Positions 7,328 through 17,198 of a stretch of 64,000 bases of DNA are shown piece by piece; the first letter of the stretch is position 1; each line of letters opens with the position of its first letter. The DNA comes from Paenibacillus terricola (lineage in GTDB: Bacteria; Bacillota; Bacilli; Paenibacillales; Paenibacillaceae). A program made the translations under genes and the position numbers. The notes under the pieces are model-generated. The model did no database searches, was not told the DNA's origin, and worked only from the letters and a program-made list of their open reading frames with translations. The stretch spans positions 41,949-105,948 of the forward strand of contig NZ_JACXZA010000011.1 in the NCBI RefSeq assembly GCF_014779765.1, in the 5' to 3' direction.

Positions 7328-10003
7328 TTAGGACGGTTCCACGCCCCATGCGAGCGTACCATTGACGTACAGCGTTACCTTGCTGTTGTTCACGAAGCTG
7401 GTGCTTGCCGTACTGAATGAATAATCGTTCGACTCGGAGAAGTTGGACCAGTCGGTCTTGCTGAAGCGGGTCTGGATCTGACCGCTGTTGCCACCTGCGG
7501 CGATGGATCCTGCGCCTGACTTGAAAGTTAGCTCCAGATACGTATCGGCTGTTGCGGTTGGCGACGTCATCGAGACGAACTGCGCTTGGACATTATCGCT
7601 GCCGATTTGCGCCCAGTCGCAGAAGAAATTGAAGGCGGTCGTGTTGTCTTTCGTGAAGTAGTAACGAACCTTCAGCGTACTCATATCGACGGCACTAGTT
7701 CCGCTGTTCGTGATGATGAACTGCGGAGCCGCCGAGCTGTTCGCTGCATCCGTATCGTTAGGGCGATATTGAACGGCTAGGCCAGTCGTCGTGCCGCCGC
7801 CAGTAGATGGCGAAGCAGGGGTGACGGAGACGGTGTTCGATGTGGCCGTACCAGCGGAGTTCGTGGCAACCACACGGTAGTAGTAAGTCGTGCCGCCCGC
7901 TGCGGTCGTATCGGTATACGTTAATGCCGTTAAGCTTCCGCTTAGATCGGCGAAGCCGCTGCTGCTTGCCGTCGAGCGCTGAACCTTATAGGACGCTGCG
8001 CCGGAGGATGCCGTCCACGTCAGTGCTGCTTGTGCGGTTCCAGCTGTACCCGTTAAGGTGAAGGTACCAGGGACCGTCACGACAGGAGGCGTTGTGCCGC
8101 CGACTGTATAGATGTTCGGCTGTGCCGGCGTCGCCATTCCGTCACCGAGGAAGTAGCTCGTATGCGGCGGCTGGTTGTATGCAACGTTCTGCCAAGCAAC
8201 GCCGAGACGATAGACAGAGTCGTGCATCAGAGTAGGCAGCTTGTACGTCGTAACAGCTGTCGTCGTGTAGAGGCGAAGCGCGCTGCTGTCCGTTGTGCGC
8301 CAGATGACCTCTTCGCGCCAGTCGCCGAGCAGGTCCGCTTGGAGGCTCGGAGTGCCCTTGGTCGTGTTATTGGAGTATGTGCCAGTCGCAGTCAGGAGAT
8401 TGGAAGATTTGCTCGTTGAGTAATTCCATTTGTCAATTTTGCCGACGCCGGCGCTGATGCTGGAGTCATAAGAATGGTCGAGAAGCTCGCGCAGCAGATC
8501 GCCGTCCCACCAGATCGCGAAGTTCTGGGAGGGGTAGCTCGTCGTAATCAGCGTGCCGGTAGCAGAGTGGACGCCGACAGGCGTCGTCCATACTTCTTCC
8601 CCGCGGTACCGCGGGTCGATGTCGCCGGACAAGCCGCGGCCGGTATCGACACCGGTGTTCTGACCCCAAATGATCTCGCCTGTCTTCGCGTCATGAATCT
8701 CGGCGCCATACTTCGCGCTCGTGTTCTCGTGCACGTCGAATACTTCAAGACCCGGTCGGTCAGGGTCGAGATCGCCGACATGCATCGCATCGCCGTGTCC
8801 AAGGCCCGTCGTGTACATTTTGGTGCCATCATCATTCACGGCCATTGCACCATAAATGACTTCGTCTTTGCCGTCGCTGTCAACGTCAGCGATGCTGAGC
8901 TGGTGGTTGCCTTGTCCGGCATAAGAGCTGTTACCGGATGCGTTCGTATCGAACGTCCAGCGCTTCGCAAGCGAGCCGTTGCGATAATCGTAGGCAACGA
9001 TGACGGTACGGGTATAATAACCGCGACCCATGACGATGCTGGGGCGAACACCATCCAGATAAGCAACGCCAGCGAGGAAACGGTCTACACGGTTACCGTA
9101 GCTGTCGCCCCAACTGGAGACGGTGCCGCGGGCGGGCTCGTAGCTGACGGTTTGAAGGATTTTGCCGGTGCTGCCTGCAAACACGGTGAGGTATTCAGGG
9201 CCGCTTAGTATATAGCCGCTGGAGTTGCGGTAGTCGGCGGTGGAGCTTCCGATGACAGTGCCGGCGCTGTCCTTGGTGCCGTCAGCTGTTTTGCAGGCGA
9301 CCTCGGCTTTGCCGTCACCGTCGAGATCGTAAACGAGGAATTGGGTGTAGTGCGCGCCAGCGCGAATGTTCTTGCCGAGGTCAATGCGCCACAGCCGGGT
9401 GCCATCTAATTCGTAGGCGTCGAGATAGACGTTGCCGGTGTAGCCGGACTGCGAGTTGTCCTTGGAATTGGACGGGTCCCATTTGAGTACGATTTCGTAA
9501 TCGCCATCGCCGTCCAAGTCGCCGACGCTCGCATCGTTCGCACTATACGTGTAGCTTACTCCATCTGGCGTCGTGCCGCCTGCCGGTTTCTGAATCGGGA
9601 TGTCCTTGTAATTGTTGCTCCATACGGTCGCTGAAGTCGATTGTGCTTGCACGGCGCCGTTCACAACGGCTGCCACCGTATAGGTGTTGCTCGCTGTACC
9701 AGCTGTGTCGACGTAGTTGGTACTGTTCGTAATTGGCGTTGTAGTAATCAAAGTACCGTTGCGATAAACGTTAAAACTGGTGGAGGCGGCTTCTGTGCCG
9801 AGCAGGCGCCAGCTTAAGTAGACGCCATTGCTTACTTTGACAGCGACAAGGCCACGATTCAGAAACTCCATCTGGCGCGCCGAAGCTGCATAGGCAGAGT
9901 CGGGGCGCTGCGGGAGCAGCGGAATAGCGATCAGTACAGCCATTGCGACGGTCAGCAATTGGCGTAAAGGTCGCTGCCAAGTGGTGCTCGTAGAGCGAAA
10001 CAT
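7328..10003 (-). CDS. Secreted rhamnogalacturonan lyase, PL11, with FN3 and CBM3
   Basis: This 891-aa extracellular enzyme cleaves rhamnogalacturonan I, the pectin backbone of alternating rhamnose and galacturonate, by beta-elimination. Residues 1-41 form a signal peptide ending DSAYA. The PL11 catalytic region (about 44-625) opens with MEFLNRGLVAVKVSNGVYLS and carries DLDGDGDYE and DLDGDGKAE calcium-binding loops of the propeller. An FN3 domain (about 648-731) and a C-terminal CBM3 (about 741-891), usually a cellulose-binding module, follow. It resembles Bacillus YesW with extra modules. A cre-like box lies upstream. A second PL11 gene occurs at 35215. Confidence 0.93.
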   Translation of the reverse strand: MFRSTSTTWQRPLRQLLTVAMAVLIAIPLLPQRPDSAYAASARQMEFLNRGLVAVKVSNGVYLSWRLLGTEAASTSFNVYRNGTLITTTPITNSTNYVDTAGTASNTYTVAAVVNGAVQAQSTSATVWSNNYKDIPIQKPAGGTTPDGVSYTYSANDASVGDLDGDGDYEIVLKWDPSNSKDNSQSGYTGNVYLDAYELDGTRLWRIDLGKNIRAGAHYTQFLVYDLDGDGKAEVACKTADGTKDSAGTVIGSSTADYRNSSGYILSGPEYLTVFAGSTGKILQTVSYEPARGTVSSWGDSYGNRVDRFLAGVAYLDGVRPSIVMGRGYYTRTVIVAYDYRNGSLAKRWTFDTNASGNSSYAGQGNHQLSIADVDSDGKDEVIYGAMAVNDDGTKMYTTGLGHGDAMHVGDLDPDRPGLEVFDVHENTSAKYGAEIHDAKTGEIIWGQNTGVDTGRGLSGDIDPRYRGEEVWTTPVGVHSATGTLITTSYPSQNFAIWWDGDLLRELLDHSYDSSISAGVGKIDKWNYSTSKSSNLLTATGTYSNNTTKGTPSLQADLLGDWREEVIWRTTDSSALRLYTTTAVTTYKLPTLMHDSVYRLGVAWQNVAYNQPPHTSYFLGDGMATPAQPNIYTVGGTTPPVVTVPGTFTLTGTAGTAQAALTWTASSGAASYKVQRSTASSSGFADLSGSLTALTYTDTTAAGGTTYYYRVVATNSAGTATSNTVSVTPASPSTGGGTTTGLAVQYRPNDTDAANSSAAPQFIITNSGTSAVDMSTLKVRYYFTKDNTTAFNFFCDWAQIGSDNVQAQFVSMTSPTATADTYLELTFKSGAGSIAAGGNSGQIQTRFSKTDWSNFSESNDYSFSTASTSFVNNSKVTLYVNGTLAWGVEPS

Positions 10004-10055
10004 AATATTCCTCCTTACGATAATGGGTTCAGCGATCAGCAGCTGAGGGGCAGCT

Positions 10056-10069
10056 GGATAGCGCTTACA
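10056..10069 (-). promoter_or_regulatory. Candidate cre (CcpA) box of the secreted PL11 gene
   Basis: Minus-strand TGTAAGCGCTATCC matches 13 of 14 positions of TGWAARCGYTWNCW. It lies just downstream of a TACAAT -10 (10075-10080, minus), where CcpA would block initiation. Confidence 0.65.
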
Positions 10070-10475
10070 TTTTTATTGTAAGGGTGGATGGGCTTGCTTA
10101 AATAGGGGGCGAGAGGAGCAATTGCGATGCGCGGCGCTGAGTTCGAAATGTCCACCTATTAACATTTCGGTGAATGCAAGGAGCCTGAACGATTAACCGA
10201 TAGATTCGTAGAGATTAACAGCCGAAATTATTTTCGAAAAACAATCGAATGAGTAAGTCGAAAGGCCTCGGACAAGAGCGAAAGCGAATGAATAGAATGA
10301 ATGGTGGGTCGAATGGTTCAGCGGCGGGGCAGAATAGAGGGGAAACAGCTCTATTTTTCGCAAGTATGCGGATGAAGGGCGGCTGTTTCGTGTATACTTA
10401 ATGGTATATGAAAATATATCCTTATTTGTCGAACTACAAGGGACCCGAAAGTGTAGAGTCGGGGGCGGAGGAATC

Positions 10476-13400
10476 ATGAGCTTAGAGCAGGACTTGCTTG
10501 ATTTTATGAAAGAAACGGCGTACAAGCCGATGACCTATCAGGAGTTGGAGCAGCACTTCGGAATCGACGACGCGGGAGATTTCCGCGCATTCCTCAAGCT
10601 GCTTAATGAGCTCGAAGAGTCGGGCCAAATCGTCCGTACGCGCAATGATCGCTACGGCGTAATTGAACGGATGAATCTCGTTCGCGGCCGCGTGCAGGCG
10701 CATGCGAAGGGATTCGCATTCCTGATTCCGGAGGAGAAGGACCATCCGGATGTGTATTTGCATGCGAACGATCTGAAGAGTGCGATGAATGGCGATATCG
10801 TACTCGTTCGCGTTACGTCCCAGAGCGAAGGCGGCGGACGTATGGAAGGCGAGGTTGTCCGCGTCGTGACACGCGCTGTGACGCAGGTGGTCGGCACATT
10901 CGATAACCATGATGCGTACGGCTTCGTGCTGCCGGACGACAAGCGGATTAACCGCGATATTTTCGTCCCTAGGGGACAGTTCGGCGGAGCGGTATCGGGG
11001 CAAAAGGTTGTCGTGCGCATTACCGCTTATCCAGAAGGCCGCGCAGCGGCGCAGGGCGAGGTTATTGAAGTACTCGGCCACAAGGACGATCCGGGCGTCG
11101 ATATTCTATCGATCATCCGCAAGCATCAGCTGCCGGAAGGGTTTCCGGATGATGTAATGGCAGAAGCGGAGGCTGCGCCGGACTCGATTACCGAAGAAGA
11201 GATTGTGGAGCAGGGACGCCGCGATCTGCGTAACGAGACGATCGTCACCATCGACGGTGAGGATGCGAAGGACTTGGACGATGCGGTCCATGTCGTACGA
11301 TTGGAGAATGGCAATTACAAGCTGGGCGTCCATATCGCAGACGTCGGCTATTATGTACGCGAGCGCTCGGCGCTTGATCAGGAAGCGTATCGCCGCGGAT
11401 GCAGCGTCTACCTCGTAGACCGGGTTATTCCGATGCTGCCGCATCGGTTGTCCAACGGCATTTGCTCGCTTAACCCGCAGGTTGACCGACTGACGATGTC
11501 GTGTGAGATGGAATTCGACCCTAACACGATGAAGCGGGTGCGTCATGAGGTATTCACGAGTGTGATCCGGACAACAGAACGGATGACGTACACGAACGTG
11601 AAGCGTATTCTGACCGCAACGGAAGAAGAGCCAGAGACGGAGCTCAAGGAGCGTTATGCGGGGCTTCTGGACATGTTCTCGATGATGGAAGAGCTGGCGA
11701 TGAAGCTGCGGCGCAAACGGATGAAACGCGGCGCTATCGACTTCGACTTCCAAGAGTCGAAGGTTATCGTTGATCCGGAAGGCAAGCCGATCGATATTAT
11801 TAAGCGCGAACGTTCGATCGCAGAGATGATTATCGAGGAGTTCATGCTTGCGGCGAACGAGACGGTAGCGGAGCATTTCCACTGGCTGCGCGTGCCGTTC
11901 CTGTATCGGATTCACGAAGATCCAGACGGCGAGAAGTTGCTGCATTTCATGCAGATCGTTTCGAACTTCGGCTATGTGGTCAAGGGCAAAGGCAACTCGG
12001 TTCATCCGCGTGCGCTGCAGACGCTGTTGGAGGAGATCCAAGGCACGAAGGAGCAGACGGTGATCTCGACGATGATGCTTCGTTCGATGAAGCAGGCGAA
12101 GTACGATGCGGAATGCCTCGGTCACTTCGGTCTGGCAGCGGAGTTCTACTCCCACTTCACGTCGCCGATTCGGCGTTATCCGGACCTTGTCATTCACCGC
12201 GTCATGCGCGAGGTGCTCGAGAACGGTGGGGCGATGCCGGAGGCAAGAGTGGAAGCGCTGGCTCCGCGGATGCAAGACATTGCTCAACAATCGTCGGAGC
12301 GCGAGCGCGTTGCTGTGGATGCGGAGCGGGATACCGATAAGCTGAAGAAATGCGAGTATATGCTCGACAAGATCGGCGAGGAATTCGACGGCATCATCAG
12401 CAGCATTACGAGCTTCGGTATGTTCGTAGAGCTGGACAATACGGTGGACGGCTTAATCCGACTAAGCCAGTTGACGGACGATTACTATCACTTCCACGAG
12501 CTGCACATGGTGCTGATCGGGGAACGTACGTCGAAGGTATACCGGATCGGGGACGAAGTGAAGATTCGGATTGCGGATGTAAACATGGATGAGCTAACAA
12601 TCGACTTCGAGATGGTCGACATGAAGCCGCGCAGCAGCGGCGGTTTCCGCGGCTTCGCCGACTTCGGCGGCAGCAGTGGCGGACGCGGCGGCGCAGCAGC
12701 GAAGCGCGCACGCGGCGGATTTGGCCGCGATGAGCGGCCAGGGCGCGGGCCGGCGGCACGCGGCGGCGGTGGCGGCGCGCAAGGCAGCGGCGGCGGGCCG
12801 GGACGCGGCAAGCGCGGAGCTGGCGGCGGTGCGCCGGGCGCAGGCGGACGCGGCGCGCGGAGCGCAGGCGGCGAAGCGGCGAGCGGCGGAGCAGCGGCGG
12901 GCCGCGGACGGCGCGGTAAGCGCGGCGGCGAGTACGCGCTGGGCGCAGGCGAGCGCGGCACGTGGGACGCGCCGGTCGAACCGGTGAGCGGCGGGCGTCA
13001 CGGACGCGCAGGCGACGGCGTGCAAGGTGCAGTCGAGCAAGGCGCGCGGAACGCGGGCGAAGCGGCGAGCGGCGGAGCAGGCCGTGGACGTCGCGGACGC
13101 AGAGGCCACGGAGCGCAAAGCGGCGGTGAACGCGGTGGAGCTGTGTTGCGCACAGAGGCACCAGCGGGCAATGAAGTGTTCGAAGCACCGGTTGCTCATG
13201 ATACAGGTGCTGTGTGGAGTACGCGTCCACCTCGCAAGGAGCGCAGACCAAAGCTGGATATGTGGGGCCTGCCGGTACCGGCAAACAGCAATCCGCGCCG
13301 TGATGACGGCGGCGAGCGCGACGATGGCACTTACCAGCCGGGCAACGGACGACGCGGCGGCGGCAATCGCCGAGGCGGTGCGCCAGGAGGTGGTGGCCAT

Positions 13401-13604
13401 GGCGCATCAGGCGGTCGCTCATCCGGCGGACGTAATAAACGTCCGGGTCAGGGTGGTGGCAGCATGAGCGCTGGCAGCGGCGGCAACCGTCCGTCGGACG
13501 GTGGCGAAGGCGGTAACGCAGGTGGCGGCGGTAAGCCGCGCAAGAAGAAAAAAAGCGGCGGCGGTAACGCAACAGCTGCTTTCGTAAGGAAGAATCGGAA
13601 GTAG
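10476..13604 (+). CDS. rnr: Ribonuclease R with very long Gly/Arg-rich tail
   Basis: This 1042-aa processive 3'-5' exoribonuclease degrades structured RNA. Its order is a winged-helix domain (about 1-65), two cold-shock OB domains (about 70-225), the RNB catalytic domain (about 245-590, with the Asp cluster in [14 protein letters not shown]) and an S1 domain (about 630-712). From residue about 717 a low-complexity tail of some 325 residues follows, rich in Gly, Arg, Ala and Ser. Typical Bacillus RNase R has under 800 residues. The ATG at 10476 after GGCGGAGGAATC gives the usual N-terminus [10 protein letters not shown]. smpB and ssrA follow, fitting a role in trans-translation. Confidence 0.95.
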   Translation: MSLEQDLLDFMKETAYKPMTYQELEQHFGIDDAGDFRAFLKLLNELEESGQIVRTRNDRYGVIERMNLVRGRVQAHAKGFAFLIPEEKDHPDVYLHANDLKSAMNGDIVLVRVTSQSEGGGRMEGEVVRVVTRAVTQVVGTFDNHDAYGFVLPDDKRINRDIFVPRGQFGGAVSGQKVVVRITAYPEGRAAAQGEVIEVLGHKDDPGVDILSIIRKHQLPEGFPDDVMAEAEAAPDSITEEEIVEQGRRDLRNETIVTIDGEDAKDLDDAVHVVRLENGNYKLGVHIADVGYYVRERSALDQEAYRRGCSVYLVDRVIPMLPHRLSNGICSLNPQVDRLTMSCEMEFDPNTMKRVRHEVFTSVIRTTERMTYTNVKRILTATEEEPETELKERYAGLLDMFSMMEELAMKLRRKRMKRGAIDFDFQESKVIVDPEGKPIDIIKRERSIAEMIIEEFMLAANETVAEHFHWLRVPFLYRIHEDPDGEKLLHFMQIVSNFGYVVKGKGNSVHPRALQTLLEEIQGTKEQTVISTMMLRSMKQAKYDAECLGHFGLAAEFYSHFTSPIRRYPDLVIHRVMREVLENGGAMPEARVEALAPRMQDIAQQSSERERVAVDAERDTDKLKKCEYMLDKIGEEFDGIISSITSFGMFVELDNTVDGLIRLSQLTDDYYHFHELHMVLIGERTSKVYRIGDEVKIRIADVNMDELTIDFEMVDMKPRSSGGFRGFADFGGSSGGRGGAAAKRARGGFGRDERPGRGPAARGGGGGAQGSGGGPGRGKRGAGGGAPGAGGRGARSAGGEAASGGAAAGRGRRGKRGGEYALGAGERGTWDAPVEPVSGGRHGRAGDGVQGAVEQGARNAGEAASGGAGRGRRGRRGHGAQSGGERGGAVLRTEAPAGNEVFEAPVAHDTGAVWSTRPPRKERRPKLDMWGLPVPANSNPRRDDGGERDDGTYQPGNGRRGGGNRRGGAPGGGGHGASGGRSSGGRNKRPGQGGGSMSAGSGGNRPSDGGEGGNAGGGGKPRKKKKSGGGNATAAFVRKNRK

Positions 13605-13617
13605 GCATAAGATAACG

Positions 13618-13672
13618 AAGGGCATGCAGCTGTCAGCCATAACGGTGGAAAGCTGCATGCCCTTATTATTTT
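13618..13672 (+). terminator. Terminator of rnr
   Basis: 14-bp arms 13618-13631 and 13651-13664 built on AAGGGCATGCAGCT, followed by a T-rich stretch. Confidence 0.85.
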
Positions 13673-13817
13673 GCACAATCGAATTGAATGGATAGAGAGC
13701 GTCATGTCTGAATGCATAAAGCCTCACGTCAAATCTTCTGGATACGTTCATCCTTCGATTCGCGAGAGGCTCTGTAGTTAAACTATATCGCTGCAGGTGT
13801 TATTTAGGATGCTGACA

Positions 13818-13937
13818 TTAGTCATTAGTCGAGTCTTTGGAATCGCCGGTTTTGGACTGCGTATTCTGGCTGCCGTGGCCTTGCTGCTTCTTGGCGCTGT
13901 CTCTACGTGAATTTTTTTGGTGGTGTCCGCGGGACAT
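13818..13937 (-). CDS. Small basic hydrophilic protein (39 aa), hypothetical
   Basis: This ORF, too short for common gene finders, starts MSRGHHQKNSRRDSAKKQQG and ends DSKDSTND, rich in Lys, Arg, Gln, Ser and His with no hydrophobic stretch. An AGGAGG lies 12 nt upstream of the ATG, slightly far. It lies antisense between rnr and smpB. The composition resembles small spore or nucleic-acid-binding proteins, but I do not recognise a family. A plus-strand 68-codon frame over the same stretch looks like noise. Confidence 0.5.
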   Translation of the reverse strand: MSRGHHQKNSRRDSAKKQQGHGSQNTQSKTGDSKDSTND

Positions 13938-14129
13938 GATGATCGGTCGCCTCCTCTTGGTGGTTGTTCTTCAGCTGTATTGTTATCTCCCTGTGGGCAG
14001 GCGATTATGCAGCTGGGAGGGGGCTTGGCCTACTACGCCTTGAATTGGTAATCGATTGTTGCTACAATTAATGTCTAACTGGCCCATTGGCCGATGGAAG
14101 CGATTCAGACGAGGAGAAGGTGAAGACGT

Positions 14130-14615
14130 ATGGCGCCGAAGAAGAATCAAGAGAACAAACCGCTTGCCCAGAACAAGAAAGCTTCGCACGACTACTTCAT
14201 CGAGGAGACGTATGAAGCGGGCATCGTGCTGACTGGTACGGAGATCAAGTCGGTCCGCAATGGCCGGGCGAACATTAACGACGCATTCGCGACGATTCGC
14301 AATGGCGAGATGTACGTGAACAATATGCATATCAGCCCTTTCGAACAGGGCAATCGATACAATCCAACCGATCCGACGCGCGCACGCAAGCTGCTGCTGC
14401 ACAAGGTGCAGATTCATAAGCTGCTCGGGTTGTCCAAGCAAGAAGGCTACACGATTGTGCCGCTTAAGATTTATGTGCGCAACGGTTATGCGAAGCTGCT
14501 GATCGGCCTTGGCAAAGGTAAGAAAAACTACGACAAACGCGATACCGCGGCGAAACGCGACGCAGAGCGTGATATTCAACGAGCGCTGCGCGAGAAGCAG
14601 AAGGTCGCACGGTAA
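14130..14615 (+). CDS. smpB: SsrA-binding protein SmpB
   Basis: This 161-aa tmRNA-binding protein delivers tmRNA to stalled ribosomes, its C-terminal tail mimicking mRNA in the decoding channel. The start region ([18 protein letters not shown]), the conserved [18 protein letters not shown] and the [15 protein letters not shown] segment are all present. The basic C-terminus ([20 protein letters not shown]) is intact and of normal length. GAGGAGAAGGTG precedes the ATG. The tmRNA gene lies about 0.8 kb downstream. Confidence 0.97.
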   Translation: MAPKKNQENKPLAQNKKASHDYFIEETYEAGIVLTGTEIKSVRNGRANINDAFATIRNGEMYVNNMHISPFEQGNRYNPTDPTRARKLLLHKVQIHKLLGLSKQEGYTIVPLKIYVRNGYAKLLIGLGKGKKNYDKRDTAAKRDAERDIQRALREKQKVAR

Positions 14616-14628
14616 TCGAAAATAAAGG

Positions 14629-14672
14629 AACCTCCAGAGCGCGTGTTTGAACCGGCGTTCCTGGAGGTTTTT
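14629..14672 (+). terminator. Terminator of smpB
   Basis: AACCTCCAG (14629-14637) pairs with CTGGAGGTT (14661-14669), then TTTTT. Confidence 0.85.
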
Positions 14673-14871
14673 TGATAGGAGCGTGCATGGTATGCATCGG
14701 TTCCTGGTTGCAATGCCAAATCCAAGGGGCGCTCATGCCTAAGGTGCTATTGATGTGGACCAGACGACTGATTTCATCTAAAGAGAACTTTTTATTGTGA
14801 AAACAATCACATACTTTGTTGGATGTTTATTTTATAATTAAACCATCAAGAAGCGCAAGGAGTGAACGCTC

Positions 14872-15063
14872 ATGATGAACATGAACAAAGACGAACAACT
14901 GACGAAGTACTTGGTCCAATTTTGTTATACTTGCGATCGGGCGCATGAGTGCACCAACGAAGCTGCGACTGCTCATTGTATGACAATGAAGCAATACGAA
15001 GCTGGATATACGACGACGCAGGATGAGACGCTTGAATTGCTGCGGTGGTACGAACAAATTTAA
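14872..15063 (+). CDS. Small cysteine-containing protein (63 aa), hypothetical
   Basis: The product begins MMNMNKDEQLTKYL, has three cysteines in its first half (FCYTCDRAHEC) and a fourth in HCMTM, and ends LLRWYEQI. The Cys pattern could bind zinc. AAGGAG lies 9 nt before the ATG, and a TATAAT at 14833-14838 suggests its own promoter. I do not recognise the family. Confidence 0.75.
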   Translation: MMNMNKDEQLTKYLVQFCYTCDRAHECTNEAATAHCMTMKQYEAGYTTTQDETLELLRWYEQI

Positions 15064-15167
15064 TTATCGTGAGTTATACAAAGTCTGAGAATACTCACTT
15101 GGAGAACAAGCCGTTCAGTAGATGCCAATGCGATTGCGATAACGTGCTGCGACAAAGCGCCGACGGC

Positions 15168-15196
15168 TTGCTTTCCTTACGCCGAATTGCTACAAT
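15168..15196 (+). promoter_or_regulatory. Candidate upstream promoter of ssrA
   Basis: TTGCTT and TACAAT are spaced by 17 nt, about 230 nt before mature tmRNA. A second weaker promoter may use TATACT at 15295-15300. I see no gene in 15064-15428. Confidence 0.45.
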
Positions 15197-15428
15197 TAGG
15201 TTCACTGCTGATAGATGGAGGAGTTTTTACCGGTTCAGGTTTGAAGCGCTAGATCTCCCAGCAACCAACTAGACAATCAGCGTGGAAGACGTGTTATACT
15301 GAGTTCATCAGCAAGACAAGCAATAAGCATTCGTGCTCAGGATGAAGGCGCAGCAATGTGCCACCCATTCGAGTCGCCTGCATGGCTAACGGTTCGCTTA
15401 ACTGACGATGCCGATTATGCCGATATTC

Positions 15429-15793
15429 GGGGGCGTTTATGGATTCGACAGGGGTAGTTCGAGCATGGGTTGCGGGTAGTGGGGACGCGTCCGCTTCATC
15501 AACGCTAAAGCCAATTAAATGGCAAACAACAACAAACTTACGCTTTCGCAGCTTAATAACCTGTGAGCGTGCTCCTACCTAGCATCGCCCATGTGACTAG
15601 ACTAGGGGCTAACAAGTAGTGGGATACGCCGTTCGGTCTCCGCCTGGGGTCGACGGAAGAAGATAATCAGGCTGACCCAACGCGTAGTCGGTTACGGGAC
15701 GACGCTCGGGTGACATCAATACCGTGACTACACCCGTAGAAGCCTGTGTGGCGTTGTCTCTGGACAGGGGTTCAAATCCCCTCGCCTCCACCA
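15429..15793 (+). ncRNA. ssrA: Transfer-messenger RNA (tmRNA)
   Basis: The 365-nt RNA rescues stalled ribosomes. Its 5' GGGGGCG pairs with 3' CGCCTCC before the encoded ACCA, forming the alanyl acceptor stem. The T-arm GACAGGGGTTCAAATCCCC lies near the 3' end and the 5' segment reads TTATGGATTCGACAGGGG. The tag frame at 15531-15559 encodes GKQQQTYAFAA followed by two TAA stops. With the charged Ala this gives AGKQQQTYAFAA, whose hydrophobic end fits Clp-type degrons. The 3' end is the apparent target of the integrations described to the right. Confidence 0.96.
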
Positions 15794-15832
15794 TGTAAAA
15801 CCACTACCGCATGAGGTAGTGGTTTTTTGCTG
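15712..15832 (+). repeat. ssrA 3' end plus terminator: left copy of the attachment-like repeat
   Basis: This stretch covers the last 82 nt of tmRNA and its terminator. A degenerate second copy lies at 20705-20820 in the same orientation. Together they flank a 5-kb AT-rich segment, as attL and attR do for elements integrated in tmRNA genes. Confidence 0.75.
15797..15828 (+). terminator. Terminator of ssrA
   Basis: 12-bp arms AAAACCACTACC (15797-15808) and GGTAGTGGTTTT (15815-15826), loop GCATGA, then Ts. The loop recurs in several other terminators of this window. Confidence 0.9.
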
Positions 15833-15866
15833 TTTTGGAAGCAGGGTTGGTTGTTTGAAAAAGATT

Positions 15867-15884
15867 GACCGGACACGGAAGCAC
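15867..15884 (+). repeat. 18-bp direct repeat, left copy
   Basis: GACCGGACACGGAAGCAC is repeated exactly at 34016-34033, 18 kb away and in the same orientation. The left copy sits 35 nt past the ssrA terminator. Confidence 0.6.
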
Positions 15885-16075
15885 GGTGCGGGGGCATTGA
15901 ATGAACGAACTTTAACTAGGAGAGAAGCTCTTTGCTACTACGACGCGAACAGTTGTTTTGCCTCCTGAAGCGTCATTAAGTTAGAATTTTTTCACTTACA
16001 ATGTGTACGAATAGACGTTAGTATTTATAAAATAATTGAACTTTCACTTTAATGGCAAAAATTTTGGGGGTTAAA

Positions 16076-16714
16076 ATGAAGAGAACAGTATTAGTAGGTC
16101 TAATAAGTGCTGCTTTAATGGTTGGTCCAGTGAGTTCATATGCTGCAAATGATGATGTCGCTACAATAAGTTTAAAGGGTATCCTTTCTGAAGGGAGATT
16201 ATATGCTCCTCTCCGTATAACAGGAGAGAAGCTTGGCGCAGTAGTAAGCTGGAATCAGGAAACTAATACTGCTTCACTAACTAAAGATGGAAAAACTTTT
16301 ACTGCTACTGTGGGTAATGGAGCATTGCTGATCAGTGGGAAAGTGCATGTTCAATTTAAAGCTTTGAGTAACTTCTTCTATCCGAACGATTATATTAAGT
16401 GGAATAAATCTACTATGACAGGAACTTCTGAGCACATTGAAGTTCGGGCTTATCCATTAACAGATGAACAAGCAATAAAATTTGCTACAAAAGCGCTTGA
16501 TGAAATGCACGGTACCCAGAAGAGAGAGTGGAATAAATTCCTTATTAACCTGCATGGTCTCATGGATAAAGAGATTCAGTGGAATAGCAGCTATACTCAA
16601 TATACAGCTTCTTTTTATGATTCGCGGGGTGAAAATAGAAACGAAATTATAACTGAGATGACTAAGAAGGGGAATGATTGGATAATGACTTCATTCAAAT
16701 CCTTAGTAAGATAG
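16076..16714 (+). CDS. Secreted stalk-domain (copper amine oxidase N-terminal-like) protein
   Basis: This 212-aa protein has a signal peptide (MKRTVLVGLISAALMVGP through SSYAA). A domain follows with the pattern LYAPLRITGEKLGAVVSWNQ, the repeat found in copper-amine-oxidase N-terminal 'stalk' domains common in Paenibacillus exported proteins. The C-terminal 90 residues are not recognised. The ATG at 16076 follows TTGGGGGTT; an earlier in-frame start lacks such a site. The DNA is distinctly AT-rich compared with the rnr-smpB region, in line with foreign origin. It is the first gene inside the ssrA-flanked island. Confidence 0.75.
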   Translation: MKRTVLVGLISAALMVGPVSSYAANDDVATISLKGILSEGRLYAPLRITGEKLGAVVSWNQETNTASLTKDGKTFTATVGNGALLISGKVHVQFKALSNFFYPNDYIKWNKSTMTGTSEHIEVRAYPLTDEQAIKFATKALDEMHGTQKREWNKFLINLHGLMDKEIQWNSSYTQYTASFYDSRGENRNEIITEMTKKGNDWIMTSFKSLVR

Positions 16715-16756
16715 GCATCTAATAGAGGATACCTCTCCATTGTGAGGGGTCAAACA

Positions 16757-16835
16757 GTCCGGCGAGTTGTGGTTTTACACAGCCACGCTTCGCCTCCACC
16801 ATGTGAAACCCGACCGCGTGAGGTCGGGTTTTTGC
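16757..16835 (+). repeat. ssrA-end-like repeat A with terminator
   Basis: It reads TCCGGCGAGTTGTGGTTTTA, then CACAGCCACGCTTCGC, then CTCCACCATGTGAAACCC. The TCGCCTCCACCATGT part equals the tmRNA 3' end, and a hairpin with arms 16806-16815 and 16822-16831 plus TTTTT follows. Copies B, C and E share the first half. Confidence 0.7.
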
Positions 16836-17198
16836 TTGTTATCAGAGGTTTACATCGCAGAGGCTTCATTATTTGAATTCCCACTTTATTTCCCCTTCTC
16901 TGGTAATACAGGTTCACAGTAATACAGAAATACATTCGGTAAAGAGCAATAATTCCCTGCTAGAACCTTCCTTCAATTTAAAGGAAAGGGAATCCACGCT
17001 CCTTCAATGAAGACCGGTCGCAGGAAGATTTCGACGCCTGGACTTGACTTACAAGCTGGCAAACGAAAGCATGAAAAAGCTGACTCTAGTACAGTACCAG
17101 AGCCAGCTTGCGAAGTAGGGATTTTTCTTACTGTCCATTAATAAGGGTCTTGACCAAGTCTGCAGCGGGGCTTTTTGTTGTTAATCATAATAATTAAA
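16836..17198. other. Intergenic stretch without a gene
   Basis: I find no convincing ORF. It holds an imperfect hairpin at about 17077-17112 (AAGCTGACTCT with AGAGCCAGCTT) without a strong U-tract. Confidence 0.4.

Noticed and set aside
12406..13608. Long antisense and alternate-frame ORFs across the 3' end of rnr
   Set aside because: GC-rich Gly/Arg codons leave all frames nearly free of stops; products are Arg/Ala/Pro noise.
13837..14043. Plus-strand 68-codon ORF between rnr and smpB
   Set aside because: Cys/Trp-rich random-looking product without a ribosome-binding site; the opposite strand holds a better small ORF.
15045..15272. 75-codon ORF before ssrA
   Set aside because: It overlaps the previous gene, covers the putative ssrA promoter and has no ribosome-binding site.
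15609..15794. Minus-strand 61-codon ORF over the tmRNA 3' half
   Set aside because: It overlaps a structured RNA gene and is a well-known false annotation type at ssrA.
16750..16935. Minus-strand small ORF sharing the peptide EAWLCKTT with another at 23068-23388
   Set aside because: The shared peptide is only the translation of repeats A and C; there is no start site, and the frames run through terminators.
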